DNA from: Polaromonas sp. A23
GTDB taxonomy: Bacteria; Pseudomonadota; Gammaproteobacteria; Burkholderiales; Burkholderiaceae_C
DNA length: 64,000 nucleotides
Direction: 5' to 3'
Assembly: GCF_002001015.1 (NCBI RefSeq)
Contig: NZ_MUNO01000006.1
Span: 62,001 to 126,000 of the forward strand
The notes beneath the pieces are model-generated. The model did no database searches. It was not told the origin of the DNA and saw only the letters and a list, made by a program, of their open reading frames with translations. Positions 29,288 through 36,537 of the stretch are shown one piece after another. Every line of letters begins with the position of its first letter. Positions within the stretch are counted from its first letter, which is position 1. The position numbers were made by a program, and so were the translations under genes.

Positions 29288-30263
29288 TCGTGATCTTCGC
29301 GTGGTCGACAATTTTCTTGTACTTGGCGGTCTCGGTATTGAGGAACTGAGGCAGGTCGATGTTGGGCGGTGCCAGGGTGGAGCCGCTCTCTTCCAGTTTC
29401 TTGCGCAGATCGGGCGACTGCATGGCCTCGTCAAATGCCTTCTTGAGCCGCGCACGCACGGGCTCTGGCAGCTTGGCCGGGCCCATCAGTGCAAACCACA
29501 CACCGATGTCCACGCCCTTGAGCTTGGGATGGTCTGCCAGGGGGGCTATATCCGACGCCACGGCAGATCGTTTCGCCTCGGTAATGCCCAGCGCGGTCAC
29601 CTTGCCGCTGCGGATGTGCGGCAGGCCACTGGACAGCACAAACACGCCGAAGTCGATGTTGTTGCCCAGCAGGTCGTTGGCCAGGGGTGCCACGCCGCGG
29701 TAAGGAATGTGGGTGATGAAGAGGCTGTCTTTTTCCTTGACCATCTCGCCCGCCAGATGCAGGGCCGTGCCCACTCCGGAGCTACCGTAGCTGAACCTGC
29801 CGGGGTTCTTCTTGACCTGGCTCAGAAACTGATCGACGGTCTTGACGCCGGACTTCTGCGAGGCCACCAGCACCATGGGTTGCGAGGCGATCAGGCCAAT
29901 CGACGTGAAATCCTTGATCTGGTATTTCACCGCGGGGGAAACCAGCCGGCTGATGGCGATTTCGTTGTTGGCCCCCACAAACAAAGTGTAGCCATCGGGC
30001 ATGGCGTTGACCACTTTCTGGGCGCCGATCACGCCGCCCGCACCGCCCACGTTCTCGATCACCACCGGCACACCGAGGCGTTTGGCCAGCTCGTTCGCCA
30101 GCGTCCGGCCCGTCAGGTCGGTGCTTCCGCCGGGTGGGTAGCCAATCACGATGGTGATGGGCTTGTTGGGGTAGCTGTCGGTCTGGGCGGTGGCGGATGC
30201 TGAAACCAGCAGCGCCAGGCTGGCCAGGACGGCAACGCAACGCAGGATATTCAAAGTGGCCAT
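29280..30263 (-). CDS. Bug-family tripartite tricarboxylate transporter solute-binding protein
   Basis: A 327-residue periplasmic protein with a signal peptide (residues 1-27, cleavage after TAQ/ATAQ). The Bug-fold hallmarks are ITIVIGYPPGGSTDLTGR, VENVGGAGGVIGAQKV, GYTLFVGANN and the conserved SSGVGTALHLAGE. AGGA precedes the ATG by 6 nt. No TctA/TctB membrane genes are nearby, so it is an orphan binding protein, as is common in this family, where such proteins may also act as sensors. Ligand unknown, probably a carboxylic acid. Confidence 0.9.
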   Translation of the reverse strand: MATLNILRCVAVLASLALLVSASATAQTDSYPNKPITIVIGYPPGGSTDLTGRTLANELAKRLGVPVVIENVGGAGGVIGAQKVVNAMPDGYTLFVGANNEIAISRLVSPAVKYQIKDFTSIGLIASQPMVLVASQKSGVKTVDQFLSQVKKNPGRFSYGSSGVGTALHLAGEMVKEKDSLFITHIPYRGVAPLANDLLGNNIDFGVFVLSSGLPHIRSGKVTALGITEAKRSAVASDIAPLADHPKLKGVDIGVWFALMGPAKLPEPVRARLKKAFDEAMQSPDLRKKLEESGSTLAPPNIDLPQFLNTETAKYKKIVDHAKITND

Positions 30264-30319
30264 GGCAAATCCTTGGGTGTAATGGTGAGCCCATTCTCTG
30301 CATCACGAATCCGCACTTG

Positions 30320-30344
30320 GTGCCGTTAAGGCACAGAACTGTGC
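30320..30344. promoter_or_regulatory. Two overlapping palindromes upstream of the Bug gene
   Basis: GTGCC-GTTAA-GGCAC (30320-30334) runs into GCACAG-AA-CTGTGC (30331-30344). They lie 57-81 bp upstream of the Bug start and just downstream of the LysR stop. The second is followed by TTTTT on the plus strand, but no plus-strand gene ends here, so an operator is more likely than a terminator. Confidence 0.45.
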
Positions 30345-30363
30345 TTTTTCAGCGAAGTTCTGA

Positions 30364-31263
30364 CTACCCTGCTTCCAGCCTGCGCCACAGGTTTTCTGCG
30401 AGCGGACTGAGGCGGCGCTTCGGTCGATACATGCGTGCCTCAAACCGTATCTCCAGCCGCTTGTCTCCCACGGTGGCCAGTTGCCCGGCCTTGACGGCGC
30501 CGGCCGCCATGGACCAAGGCAGCCAGGCCACGCCCAGGCCCTTGAGCGCATATTCAAACAAGGCATCGGCCGAGTCGCACTCCACCACCCGGCGCAACTC
30601 GGGCGCGTCCGGATGGTTGGCAAGGTGATCTTCCACCAGCCGGCCCAAGGCCAGCGTCCCGGCATAGGCCAGATAGGCGGTGGGCTTGCCCGGCTCAAAC
30701 CGGTGCTTGCCCTGGCCATGGGCATTGGCGCGTGTCACGGGAGCCAGCCAGTCCTGCCCCAAGGTGAGGTGGCTGTACTGCCGGGCATTGAGCCGTACGG
30801 CCAATAGCGGGTGGTGGTAAGTGAGCATGAAGTCGGCGTCACCGCGTTCGAGCAGCTGGGCGGTTTCCGATAACGAACGTGTCAGGATGCGAAACTCGCC
30901 GCCGGCTTGCGACAACACAGGTTGCAACTTGACCAGCCAGTCCGCGACCAGGGTACGCGCCAGGGTGCGGCCAGTGGCCAGGGTCACTACACCTTCCTGG
31001 CGCCCGGCCACGCCCAGCAACTCTTCGCGCGCATGACCGAGGCTGCGCATCGTCTGCTGGGCGTTCTCCAGCAGGCTGTTGCCCGCGGCGGTCAGGGTGA
31101 CGGGGCTGCTGCCGCGCTCGATCAGCGGGGTGCCGGCCCAGGCTTCAAGCGCCTTGATGCGCCGGCCAAAGGCCGGGTGGGTGACATTGCGCAGCTCTGC
31201 TGCACGGCTGAAGTTGCGCGTTTTTTCCAATGCAACAAAATCCTCGAGCCATTTCAGTTGCAT
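30364..31263 (-). CDS. LysR-family transcriptional regulator
   Basis: A 299-residue LysR protein with the N-terminal helix-turn-helix FVALEKTRNFSRAAELRNVTHPAFGRRIKALEAW and an effector-binding C-terminal domain. The HPAFGRRIKALE sequence is typical of the HypT/YjiE-like group. GGAG lies 8 nt before the ATG. It is transcribed in the same direction as the Bug/aspartoacylase pair, 100 bp upstream of it, with palindromes in the gap, so it may control that pair. Confidence 0.86.
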   Translation of the reverse strand: MQLKWLEDFVALEKTRNFSRAAELRNVTHPAFGRRIKALEAWAGTPLIERGSSPVTLTAAGNSLLENAQQTMRSLGHAREELLGVAGRQEGVVTLATGRTLARTLVADWLVKLQPVLSQAGGEFRILTRSLSETAQLLERGDADFMLTYHHPLLAVRLNARQYSHLTLGQDWLAPVTRANAHGQGKHRFEPGKPTAYLAYAGTLALGRLVEDHLANHPDAPELRRVVECDSADALFEYALKGLGVAWLPWSMAAGAVKAGQLATVGDKRLEIRFEARMYRPKRRLSPLAENLWRRLEAG

Positions 31264-31292
31264 GGAGTTGGCTCCCTGGTGCAGCCTGGACT

Positions 31293-32117
31293 TCAGCCCC
31301 GCGCGGCCTGTAGCACGTCGCGTGTCCTGATGGCTTCACGCCGCGCTGCTTCGGCAAAGTCATCGCCAGACGACGCGTAGATGATGGAGCGCGACGAATT
31401 GACGATGATGGGCGCACCAGGCCGCCAACCGGCTTTGACCGTGGCCACCGCGTCGCCACCCTGCGCGCCGACACCGGGAATCAGCAGAGGCAAGGTCGGC
31501 GCCACGGCGCGCACACGTTCGATCTCCGCCGGGTAGGTGGCCCCCACCACCAGGCCAAGCTGGCCGTTGAGGTTCCAGGGGCCCTGCGCGAGCCGGGCCA
31601 CGTGTTCGTAGAGCAGGGGTTGGCCTTCGATGGAAGCCAGGCGCTGGTTCTGAAGATCGTCGCCGCCGGGGTTGGAAGTGCGGCACAACAGGAACGCACC
31701 CTTGCCTTCGTGTTTCAAATAAGGCGCGACCGAATCAAAACCCATGAAGGGCGACAGCGTCACAGCGTCGGCGCCGTAACGCTCGAAGGCTTCACGCGCG
31801 TACTGCTCGGCGGTGCTGCCGATGTCTCCGCGTTTGGCGTCCAGAATGATGGGCACCTGAGGCGCCACGCGGCGCATGTGTTCCATCAGGCGCTCAAGCT
31901 GGCCTTCGGCGCGGTGCGCGGCAAAGTAGGCAATCTGCGGCTTGAAAGCAATCAACAGATCGGCCGTGGCGTCCACGATGGCCGCACAGAAGTCGTAGAT
32001 CTTGTTGGCGTCGCCCTTGAGCTTGCCGGGAAACTTCACGGGATCCGGATCCAGGCCCACGCACAGCATCGATTGGTTCTGGCGCTCAGCCGCGCCCAGC
32101 ATCTCAAGAAAGGTCAT
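31293..32117 (-). CDS. pyrF: Orotidine 5'-phosphate decarboxylase, type 2
   Basis: A 274-residue enzyme making UMP from OMP. Type 2 features: LCVGLDPDP near the start, [12 protein letters not shown], the catalytic [15 protein letters not shown] and the phosphate-binding [10 protein letters not shown] with SSRSIIYAS at the end. The ATG at 32117 gives the usual N-terminus [10 protein letters not shown]; a TACAAT hexamer ends 6 nt before it. Fragments of the GC-rich family B repeat (CCCCCACGGT twice at ~32134-32164) lie just upstream. Confidence 0.93.
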   Translation of the reverse strand: MTFLEMLGAAERQNQSMLCVGLDPDPVKFPGKLKGDANKIYDFCAAIVDATADLLIAFKPQIAYFAAHRAEGQLERLMEHMRRVAPQVPIILDAKRGDIGSTAEQYAREAFERYGADAVTLSPFMGFDSVAPYLKHEGKGAFLLCRTSNPGGDDLQNQRLASIEGQPLLYEHVARLAQGPWNLNGQLGLVVGATYPAEIERVRAVAPTLPLLIPGVGAQGGDAVATVKAGWRPGAPIIVNSSRSIIYASSGDDFAEAARREAIRTRDVLQAARG

Positions 32118-32123
32118 GAACTG

Positions 32124-32129
32124 ATTGTA
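32124..32129 (-). promoter_or_regulatory. -10-like hexamer of pyrF, 6 nt before the start
   Basis: On the minus strand TACAAT is followed by CAGTTC and then the ATG at 32117. The spacing is the same as at nudJ and mnmA. Confidence 0.4.
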
Positions 32130-32130
32130 A

Positions 32131-32164
32131 AAGCCCCCACGGTACTTAAGGGCCCCCACGGTCG
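32131..32164. repeat. Family B repeat fragments upstream of pyrF
   Basis: Two copies of GCCCCCACGGT, about 20 bp apart, match the end of the family B element seen at 1614-1625. They are probably remnants of longer copies. Confidence 0.4.
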
Positions 32165-32243
32165 CAGCTTGGTTGAAGAGCGCAGCGGAATTTCCTTGCT
32201 GCCAGGACAATAGCGGTACCCCTCACCTTCCGACTCACCTCGC

Positions 32244-33128
32244 ATGCAACTGACCCGTCAACAACTCATCGTGCTGGTCCTGCTCACCCTGGCCTGGGGC
32301 TTGAACTGGCCGGTCATGAAGCTGGGCATTGCGGACTTTCCGCCTCTGACCTTTCGGGCCCTGTCGATCTGGCTGGGTGTTCCGGTGCTGGGCCTGGCGC
32401 TGGTGGTCATGAAGGTGCCGTTTTTTGTGCCGCGCGAGAAATACCGCGAGCTGTTCTGGTTGGCGTTTGCCAACATGTTTGTCTGGCACGCGTTGATCAT
32501 CCTGGCCCTGAAGCACCTGAGCAGCGGGCGCGCGGCGATTCTCGGCTACACCATGCCTATTTTTTCCGCGCTGCTGGGCGCCTGGTTCTTCGGCAATCAG
32601 CTAAAAGCGCGCAGCTGGATCGGCGTGGCCGCGGCTGCACTGGGGGTGTCGTTGCTGCTCTGGCACGAGCTGACCAACCTGACCGGCAAACCGGTGGCCG
32701 TGGTGGCTGCGTTGATCGGTGCGGCCACCTGGGCGCTGGGCACCCACAAGCTGCGCAACACCACCATGCCGGTCGCGACGCTGACCATTTCATTCTGGAT
32801 GACCGTCATGACCGCCATGGTGTTGAGCGCGCTCAGCCTGCTGTTCGAGATGCCGCAATGGAAAGTGCCCGGCACAGCCACCTGGTGGGCCATTGCCTAC
32901 AACGCCATCCTGATCTTCGGCTTTGCGCACGCAGCCTGGTACTTTCTGGCGCGCAGCCTGCCGCCCGTGGCCTCGTCACTGAGCGTGATGATGATTCCCA
33001 TCCTCGGCGTTTTCTCGGGCGCGCTGGGATTGGGCGAGGTGCTGCACTGGCAGGACTGGGCCGCAGTGGTGCTGATGGTGGTGGCGATTGCTTCGGTGCT
33101 GGTGCCAGCGCGGACAGCGGTCAAGTGA
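32244..33128 (+). CDS. EamA-family (DMT) exporter
   Basis: A 294-residue inner-membrane protein with about ten helices in two EamA repeats (LLTLAWGLNWPVMKLGI in the first, ALIGAATWALGTHKLRN in the second). It probably exports a small metabolite or amino acid. It stands alone, divergent from pyrF, and is followed by a family B repeat. One of three paralogous DMT exporters in this window; substrate not predictable. Confidence 0.85.
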   Translation: MQLTRQQLIVLVLLTLAWGLNWPVMKLGIADFPPLTFRALSIWLGVPVLGLALVVMKVPFFVPREKYRELFWLAFANMFVWHALIILALKHLSSGRAAILGYTMPIFSALLGAWFFGNQLKARSWIGVAAAALGVSLLLWHELTNLTGKPVAVVAALIGAATWALGTHKLRNTTMPVATLTISFWMTVMTAMVLSALSLLFEMPQWKVPGTATWWAIAYNAILIFGFAHAAWYFLARSLPPVASSLSVMMIPILGVFSGALGLGEVLHWQDWAAVVLMVVAIASVLVPARTAVK

Positions 33129-33162
33129 GCGGTACAGCGTAGGGGCCATCTTCAGACCAACC

Positions 33163-33248
33163 GGGGCCGCGGATCTGGCTCTGCCAGTCCGCAGGCGCAG
33201 CGCCCCCTCGGGGGGCAGCGCAGTACGCGAAGCGACAAGCGTGGGGGC
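33163..33248 (+). repeat. GC-rich dispersed repeat (family B), copy 2
   Basis: This element matches the reverse complement of 1614-1700 along its length: GGGGCCGCGG, CCGCAG-CGCAG, the palindrome GCCCCC-TC-GGGGGGC (33202-33216) and a tail with TACGCGAAGCGA and GTGGGGGC. A second, shorter unit of the tail follows at 33251-33282. Confidence 0.7.
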
Positions 33249-33250
33249 GG

Positions 33251-33282
33251 GCAGTTACGCGGAGCGAACGACCGTGGGGGCC
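33251..33282 (+). repeat. Tandem tail unit of family B, overlapping the udg 3' end
   Basis: GCAGTTACGCGGAGCGA...GTGGGGGCC repeats the tail at 33218-33248 with small changes. Read on the minus strand it encodes the last residues of the uracil-DNA glycosylase (PTVVRSA and the stop), so repeat sequence forms the end of that gene. Confidence 0.6.
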
Positions 33283-34157
33283 ACACTCAGCGCTAAGCAA
33301 AGATCATCCCAGGCCTTGGCCTTGTCGCCCAGGCTGCGCAGCAGATAAGCCGGGTGGTAGCTGACAACTACCGGCACGCCCAGATAATGGTGCACCTGGC
33401 CGCGCAGCTTTCCGAGCGGGATCTTCTGCACCTCGGGCACGCTGTCCTGCAGCAGCGACTGCGCAGCGAACTTGCCCAGCGCCAGAATCATTTTGGGCCG
33501 CAGCAGCTCGACCTGGCGTTTCAGGTAAGGCTCGCATTGCGCCACCTCGGCGGGTTCGGGGTTGCGGTTCGCGGGTGGGCGGCACTTGAGCACATTGGTG
33601 ATGAACACGCTTCGGGACGCCCCGGTTCGCGCCGGGGCGTCGTCACCGCGCTGCAAACCGATGGCCAGCAACATGTTGTCCAGCAACTTGCCGGCCTGGC
33701 CGACGAAAGGTTCACCGGCGAGGTCTTCGTTTTCGCCCGGCGCTTCGCCGACAATCAGCCAGTCCACCTGCGGGGCCACGCCATCGGCGGCGGCCGGCCC
33801 AACGCCGAACACGGTGTTTTTGCGGCTCTCGCACAAGGCACAAGCGCGGCAACCGGACACAGCCGCCTGCAGGGCAGACCAGTCCATCCGGTCAATGCCG
33901 GCAGGGCGGGGCGGCAAGCCGGGCACCTGACGCGGCGCTGGTGCGGCTACGGGTGCCGGCGCCGTACGCGCAGGCGCTACAACCGGCTTCTCAGCATCAA
34001 ATCGGGGTTGAGCTCTTTCAATACGGGCGCCAGTAGCTATAGTATTAATAGCAGCCTCAACCGGCTGCACCTCTGCCACGACGGGCATCGGCTGCCAAAC
34101 CCGCACGCCCATTTCGCGCAACATGGCGCGCTGGCGCTTGTCCAGGTCCAGGCTCAC
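33255..34157 (-). CDS. Family-4-type uracil-DNA glycosylase (Fe-S)
   Basis: A 300-residue enzyme that removes uracil from DNA. The conserved domain starts about residue 90: CRACALC (Fe-S cysteines), VDWLIVGEAPGENED, GEPFVGQAGKLLDNML, NVLKCRPPANRNP with further cluster ligands, and the late VSYHPAYLLR. An N-terminal ~85-residue variable region precedes it and contains a family A repeat read in frame (IATGARIERA). The start is the GTG at 34157 with GAGGGAG upstream. It is the last gene of tsaB-rimI-udg, 52 bp after rimI. Confidence 0.9.
   Translation of the reverse strand: MSLDLDKRQRAMLREMGVRVWQPMPVVAEVQPVEAAINTIATGARIERAQPRFDAEKPVVAPARTAPAPVAAPAPRQVPGLPPRPAGIDRMDWSALQAAVSGCRACALCESRKNTVFGVGPAAADGVAPQVDWLIVGEAPGENEDLAGEPFVGQAGKLLDNMLLAIGLQRGDDAPARTGASRSVFITNVLKCRPPANRNPEPAEVAQCEPYLKRQVELLRPKMILALGKFAAQSLLQDSVPEVQKIPLGKLRGQVHHYLGVPVVVSYHPAYLLRSLGDKAKAWDDLCLALSVAPTVVRSA
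33999..34055 (+). repeat. Double mini-hairpin repeat (family A), copy 5, inside udg
   Basis: AAATCGGGG...GCTC-N9-GGGC, then GCTATAGTATTAATAGC with a perfect second arm. The whole element lies in the coding sequence for the N-terminal linker of the uracil-DNA glycosylase, in the reverse orientation to the gene. Confidence 0.8.
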
Positions 34158-34209
34158 GGCCGCTCCCTCACAAGCACGGCTGCGCGGTCACAGGTGTGAA
34201 AAGGCGCTG

Positions 34210-34710
34210 TCATGTTTCGTTGCTCCCGGCATTCAGCGCCAGGCTCATGACCACGGCATCTTCCCGCGCGCCGTTGGCTGCCGGGTAGTACTGGCGCCGG
34301 CTGCCCACATGGCGAAAGCCGTAACGCTCGTAGACTGTTCTGGCCCGGCCGTTGCTCATGCGCACTTCCAGCCACAACCATTGCGCGCCCTGGCCGCGCG
34401 ACCAGAGCGCCAGCGCGTCCAGCATCACGCGGGCCCAGCCCTGGCACTGGTAGGCAGGCGCTACCGTGATGTTGAGCAGGTGTACCTCGTCCACGCCCTT
34501 CATGGCCACAAAATAGCCCAGCAGCTCTGCGTTCGGGCCCGGGCCGCCGGTAAGAACCAGGGCTTGGTACCCGGCCCTGAGCGAGTCGCTGAAGTTGCCC
34601 CGCGACCACGGGTGGGGGTAAGCACTTTGCTCGACCCGCAGCACCGCCTCGAACCACGATTCGGTCATGGGTTCGAGCTGGGCTTCCAGGGGTTCGAGAA
34701 GAGCGCTCAT
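34210..34710 (-). CDS. rimI: Ribosomal protein S18-alanine N-acetyltransferase
   Basis: A 166-residue GNAT acetyltransferase. Motif A for acetyl-CoA is VAPAYQCQGWARVMLDALALW, in which the usual QGxG is QGWA; motif B is YERYGFRHVGSRRQYYP. The N-terminal part has EQSAYPHPWSRGNF, characteristic of RimI. It follows tsaB by 6 bp, a standard pairing in bacteria. A GATAAT overlapping the tsaB stop ends 5 nt before its ATG. Confidence 0.9.
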   Translation of the reverse strand: MSALLEPLEAQLEPMTESWFEAVLRVEQSAYPHPWSRGNFSDSLRAGYQALVLTGGPGPNAELLGYFVAMKGVDEVHLLNITVAPAYQCQGWARVMLDALALWSRGQGAQWLWLEVRMSNGRARTVYERYGFRHVGSRRQYYPAANGAREDAVVMSLALNAGSNET

Positions 34711-34716
34711 GGTTCA

Positions 34717-35442
34717 TTATCGGCCGGACGCCAGCGCTTCGGCCTTGGCCCGCGCCCGCTCGTCGGTGGTTAGCGCCACCTTGTCGCGGACATACAGCGG
34801 CAGCGCCTGGCTGGCCGGCACACCCTGACCGGCGGCCAGCATGGCCGGGGCCAACCGCAGCATGGCAGTGGCCGTGGGCAAGGCCGTGATACGCGGCAGC
34901 GTGTCGGGGAAAACCGGCAGGCGATCTGCGTAAACACCGAACACATTGCCGGCCAGCAGCGTATCGCCTGGGTCCAGCTGAAGGTTTTCCGGGCGCGTCA
35001 GGCCGCAGTCGCCCAGCGATCTCCATTGCCCTGCAGCGCAGGCGAAGCGCTGCACATACATTTCGTCCATGCGTGCATCTAGCAATGCATTCACCTGCAG
35101 TGAAGCTGCCGCCTTTTCTCCTTCGTGCTGGAAGCGGGCTTCCTCAGCCACCGCGAGCAAGGTGTCCATCGGGAGCACGGCACGCCCCGCCCCCAGCGCC
35201 AAGCCCTGCGCCACCGAACAGGCGGTGCGCAGGCCGGTGAACGAACCCGGCCCGCGGCCAAACACCAGCGCGTCCAGGCCGGGCAAGGTTAGCCCCGCCT
35301 GCGCCAACAGCCCCAGGATGGCCGGAATCAGCGTGCTGGAAGCCTGTGCGCCGCCGGCGCCGGTGTGCTGCCAGACGCGGTTGCCGTCGGTGACGGCAAT
35401 CGACATGCTGTCGGTGCTGGTGTCAAAAGCAAGGAGTTTCAT
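34717..35442 (-). CDS. tsaB: tRNA t6A37 biosynthesis protein TsaB
   Basis: A 241-residue member of the ASKHA family that scaffolds TsaD in N6-threonylcarbamoyladenosine synthesis on ANN-decoding tRNAs. The start LLAFDTSTDSMSIAV and the motif GRGPGSFTGLRTACSVAQGLAL are diagnostic. It is the first gene of tsaB-rimI-udg. Its upstream gap is only 15 bp to the end of the EamA gene, whose 3' end is a family A repeat. No ribosome site is evident before the ATG. Confidence 0.93.
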   Translation of the reverse strand: MKLLAFDTSTDSMSIAVTDGNRVWQHTGAGGAQASSTLIPAILGLLAQAGLTLPGLDALVFGRGPGSFTGLRTACSVAQGLALGAGRAVLPMDTLLAVAEEARFQHEGEKAAASLQVNALLDARMDEMYVQRFACAAGQWRSLGDCGLTRPENLQLDPGDTLLAGNVFGVYADRLPVFPDTLPRITALPTATAMLRLAPAMLAAGQGVPASQALPLYVRDKVALTTDERARAKAEALASGR

Positions 35443-35454
35443 TTTTTATGAACC

Positions 35455-35508
35455 AAATCAGGCTTTAGCCCTTGTAACACGGGCGCCATCAGCTATTGAA
35501 TCAGGAGC
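35455..35508 (+). repeat. Double mini-hairpin repeat (family A), copy 6, forming the end of an EamA gene
   Basis: AAATCAGGCTTTAGCCC, GCCC-N9-GGGC, GCTAT and a degraded right arm (AGGAGC). On the minus strand it supplies the last ~17 codons and the stop of the EamA exporter (tail ending GARVTRAKA). Confidence 0.8.
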
Positions 35509-36474
35509 AGATGGTATCGGCCTGGCTTGTGCCCGCACGCCAAACACGATGCCCGCCGTCACCAGGCCCAGCCCGGCCAGCAGGTTCCAGTACAGCGGCT
35601 CGCCCAGAAAAATCACCGCCCCCAGCGCCGACAGGCCCGGCACCACGGCTGTGATCATGGTCGAGCGGACCGGGCCGAAGTACTGGACCATCTTGGTGAA
35701 GGTGATGCCGGAGATCACCACCGAGCCCACGCCCTGAAACACCATCTGGAAAACAATTTCACCCCAGGGCGCGCTGGCCAGCTTTGTCACCAAAGCCCCG
35801 GAAAACACCAGCAAGCCATAAACCGGCACATAACTCACAAACGCAAACACGCTGATGGCAATGGTGGCCGGCACAGCTTGCAGTGCATGTTTGCGCACCA
35901 GCACCGAATACACGGCCCAGCAGGTGGAAGCGGCGAGGAACAGCAGATCGCCCTTCCAGACCTGGCTGCCAGCGTCCGTCCAGGCGCGCAACAGGCTGGC
36001 ACCGCCCACCATCACATCGCCCAGAAAGATCAGCCCGAGGCCCACAGCGCGCAGCGGGGTGACGCGGTCGCCAAGAATCAACACGGCCATCAGGGTGGTA
36101 CTGAGCGGCAAGGTGCCGGGCAGCAACACCGAAGCGTGTGCGGCAGGTGCGAAATAAAACCCGCTGTAGGCCAGGCAGGCATAACCGACGCCGCCCAGCA
36201 GGCCGATCAGTGCGGTGAGCCGAAAGCCCAGCGGCGACAGGCCCAGCCAGCTTGGCGGCAACACGCCGCCAACGTTGTCTTTCGCGCGGCGCCAGACCAT
36301 CCACGCCCCCCAGGGCAGCAGCACCAGCGCCGCACCGGTGAAGCGCAGCACGCAGATGTCCAGCGGCGTCAGGCTGCGGTGCGCCGTGGCGCGCGCAATC
36401 ACGATAAAGGATGTCCAGATGGTGACGGTGATGATGGCGGCAAGCACACCCACCGTCTTGGGAGAAAAACGCAT
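35458..36474 (-). CDS. EamA-family (DMT) exporter with repeat-derived tail
   Basis: A 338-residue protein with about ten membrane helices and two EamA repeats (TVTIWTSFIVIARATA; AASTCWAVYSVLVRKHAL). After the last helix (AGIVFGVRAQARP) it has a polar tail of ~17 residues encoded entirely by a family A repeat. The ATG at 36474 is preferred over 36525: it gives MRFSPKTVG and has a GATAAT six bases upstream. It is divergent from dacB. Confidence 0.85.
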   Translation of the reverse strand: MRFSPKTVGVLAAIITVTIWTSFIVIARATAHRSLTPLDICVLRFTGAALVLLPWGAWMVWRRAKDNVGGVLPPSWLGLSPLGFRLTALIGLLGGVGYACLAYSGFYFAPAAHASVLLPGTLPLSTTLMAVLILGDRVTPLRAVGLGLIFLGDVMVGGASLLRAWTDAGSQVWKGDLLFLAASTCWAVYSVLVRKHALQAVPATIAISVFAFVSYVPVYGLLVFSGALVTKLASAPWGEIVFQMVFQGVGSVVISGITFTKMVQYFGPVRSTMITAVVPGLSALGAVIFLGEPLYWNLLAGLGLVTAGIVFGVRAQARPIPSAPDSIADGARVTRAKA

Positions 36475-36480
36475 GAGGAG

Positions 36481-36486
36481 ATTATC
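36481..36486 (-). promoter_or_regulatory. -10-like hexamer of the EamA gene, 6 nt before the start
   Basis: GATAAT on the minus strand, followed by six bases and the ATG at 36474. With 36527-36532 on the other strand it forms a nearly symmetrical divergent promoter region. Confidence 0.4.
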
Positions 36487-36526
36487 CGGGCAAGCCACCA
36501 GCCCGGCTTGGCGCAGGGGCAACACG

Positions 36527-36532
36527 GATAAT
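36527..36532 (+). promoter_or_regulatory. -10-like hexamer of dacB, 5 nt before the start
   Basis: GATAAT, then CAGCC and the ATG at 36538. No ribosome binding site is seen. Confidence 0.4.
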
Positions 36533-36537
36533 CAGCC

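Noticed and set aside
30331-30349. GCACAG-AA-CTGTGC followed by TTTTT, terminator-like on the plus strand
   Set aside because: No plus-strand gene lies upstream and a two-base loop is unfavourable; an operator palindrome is more likely.
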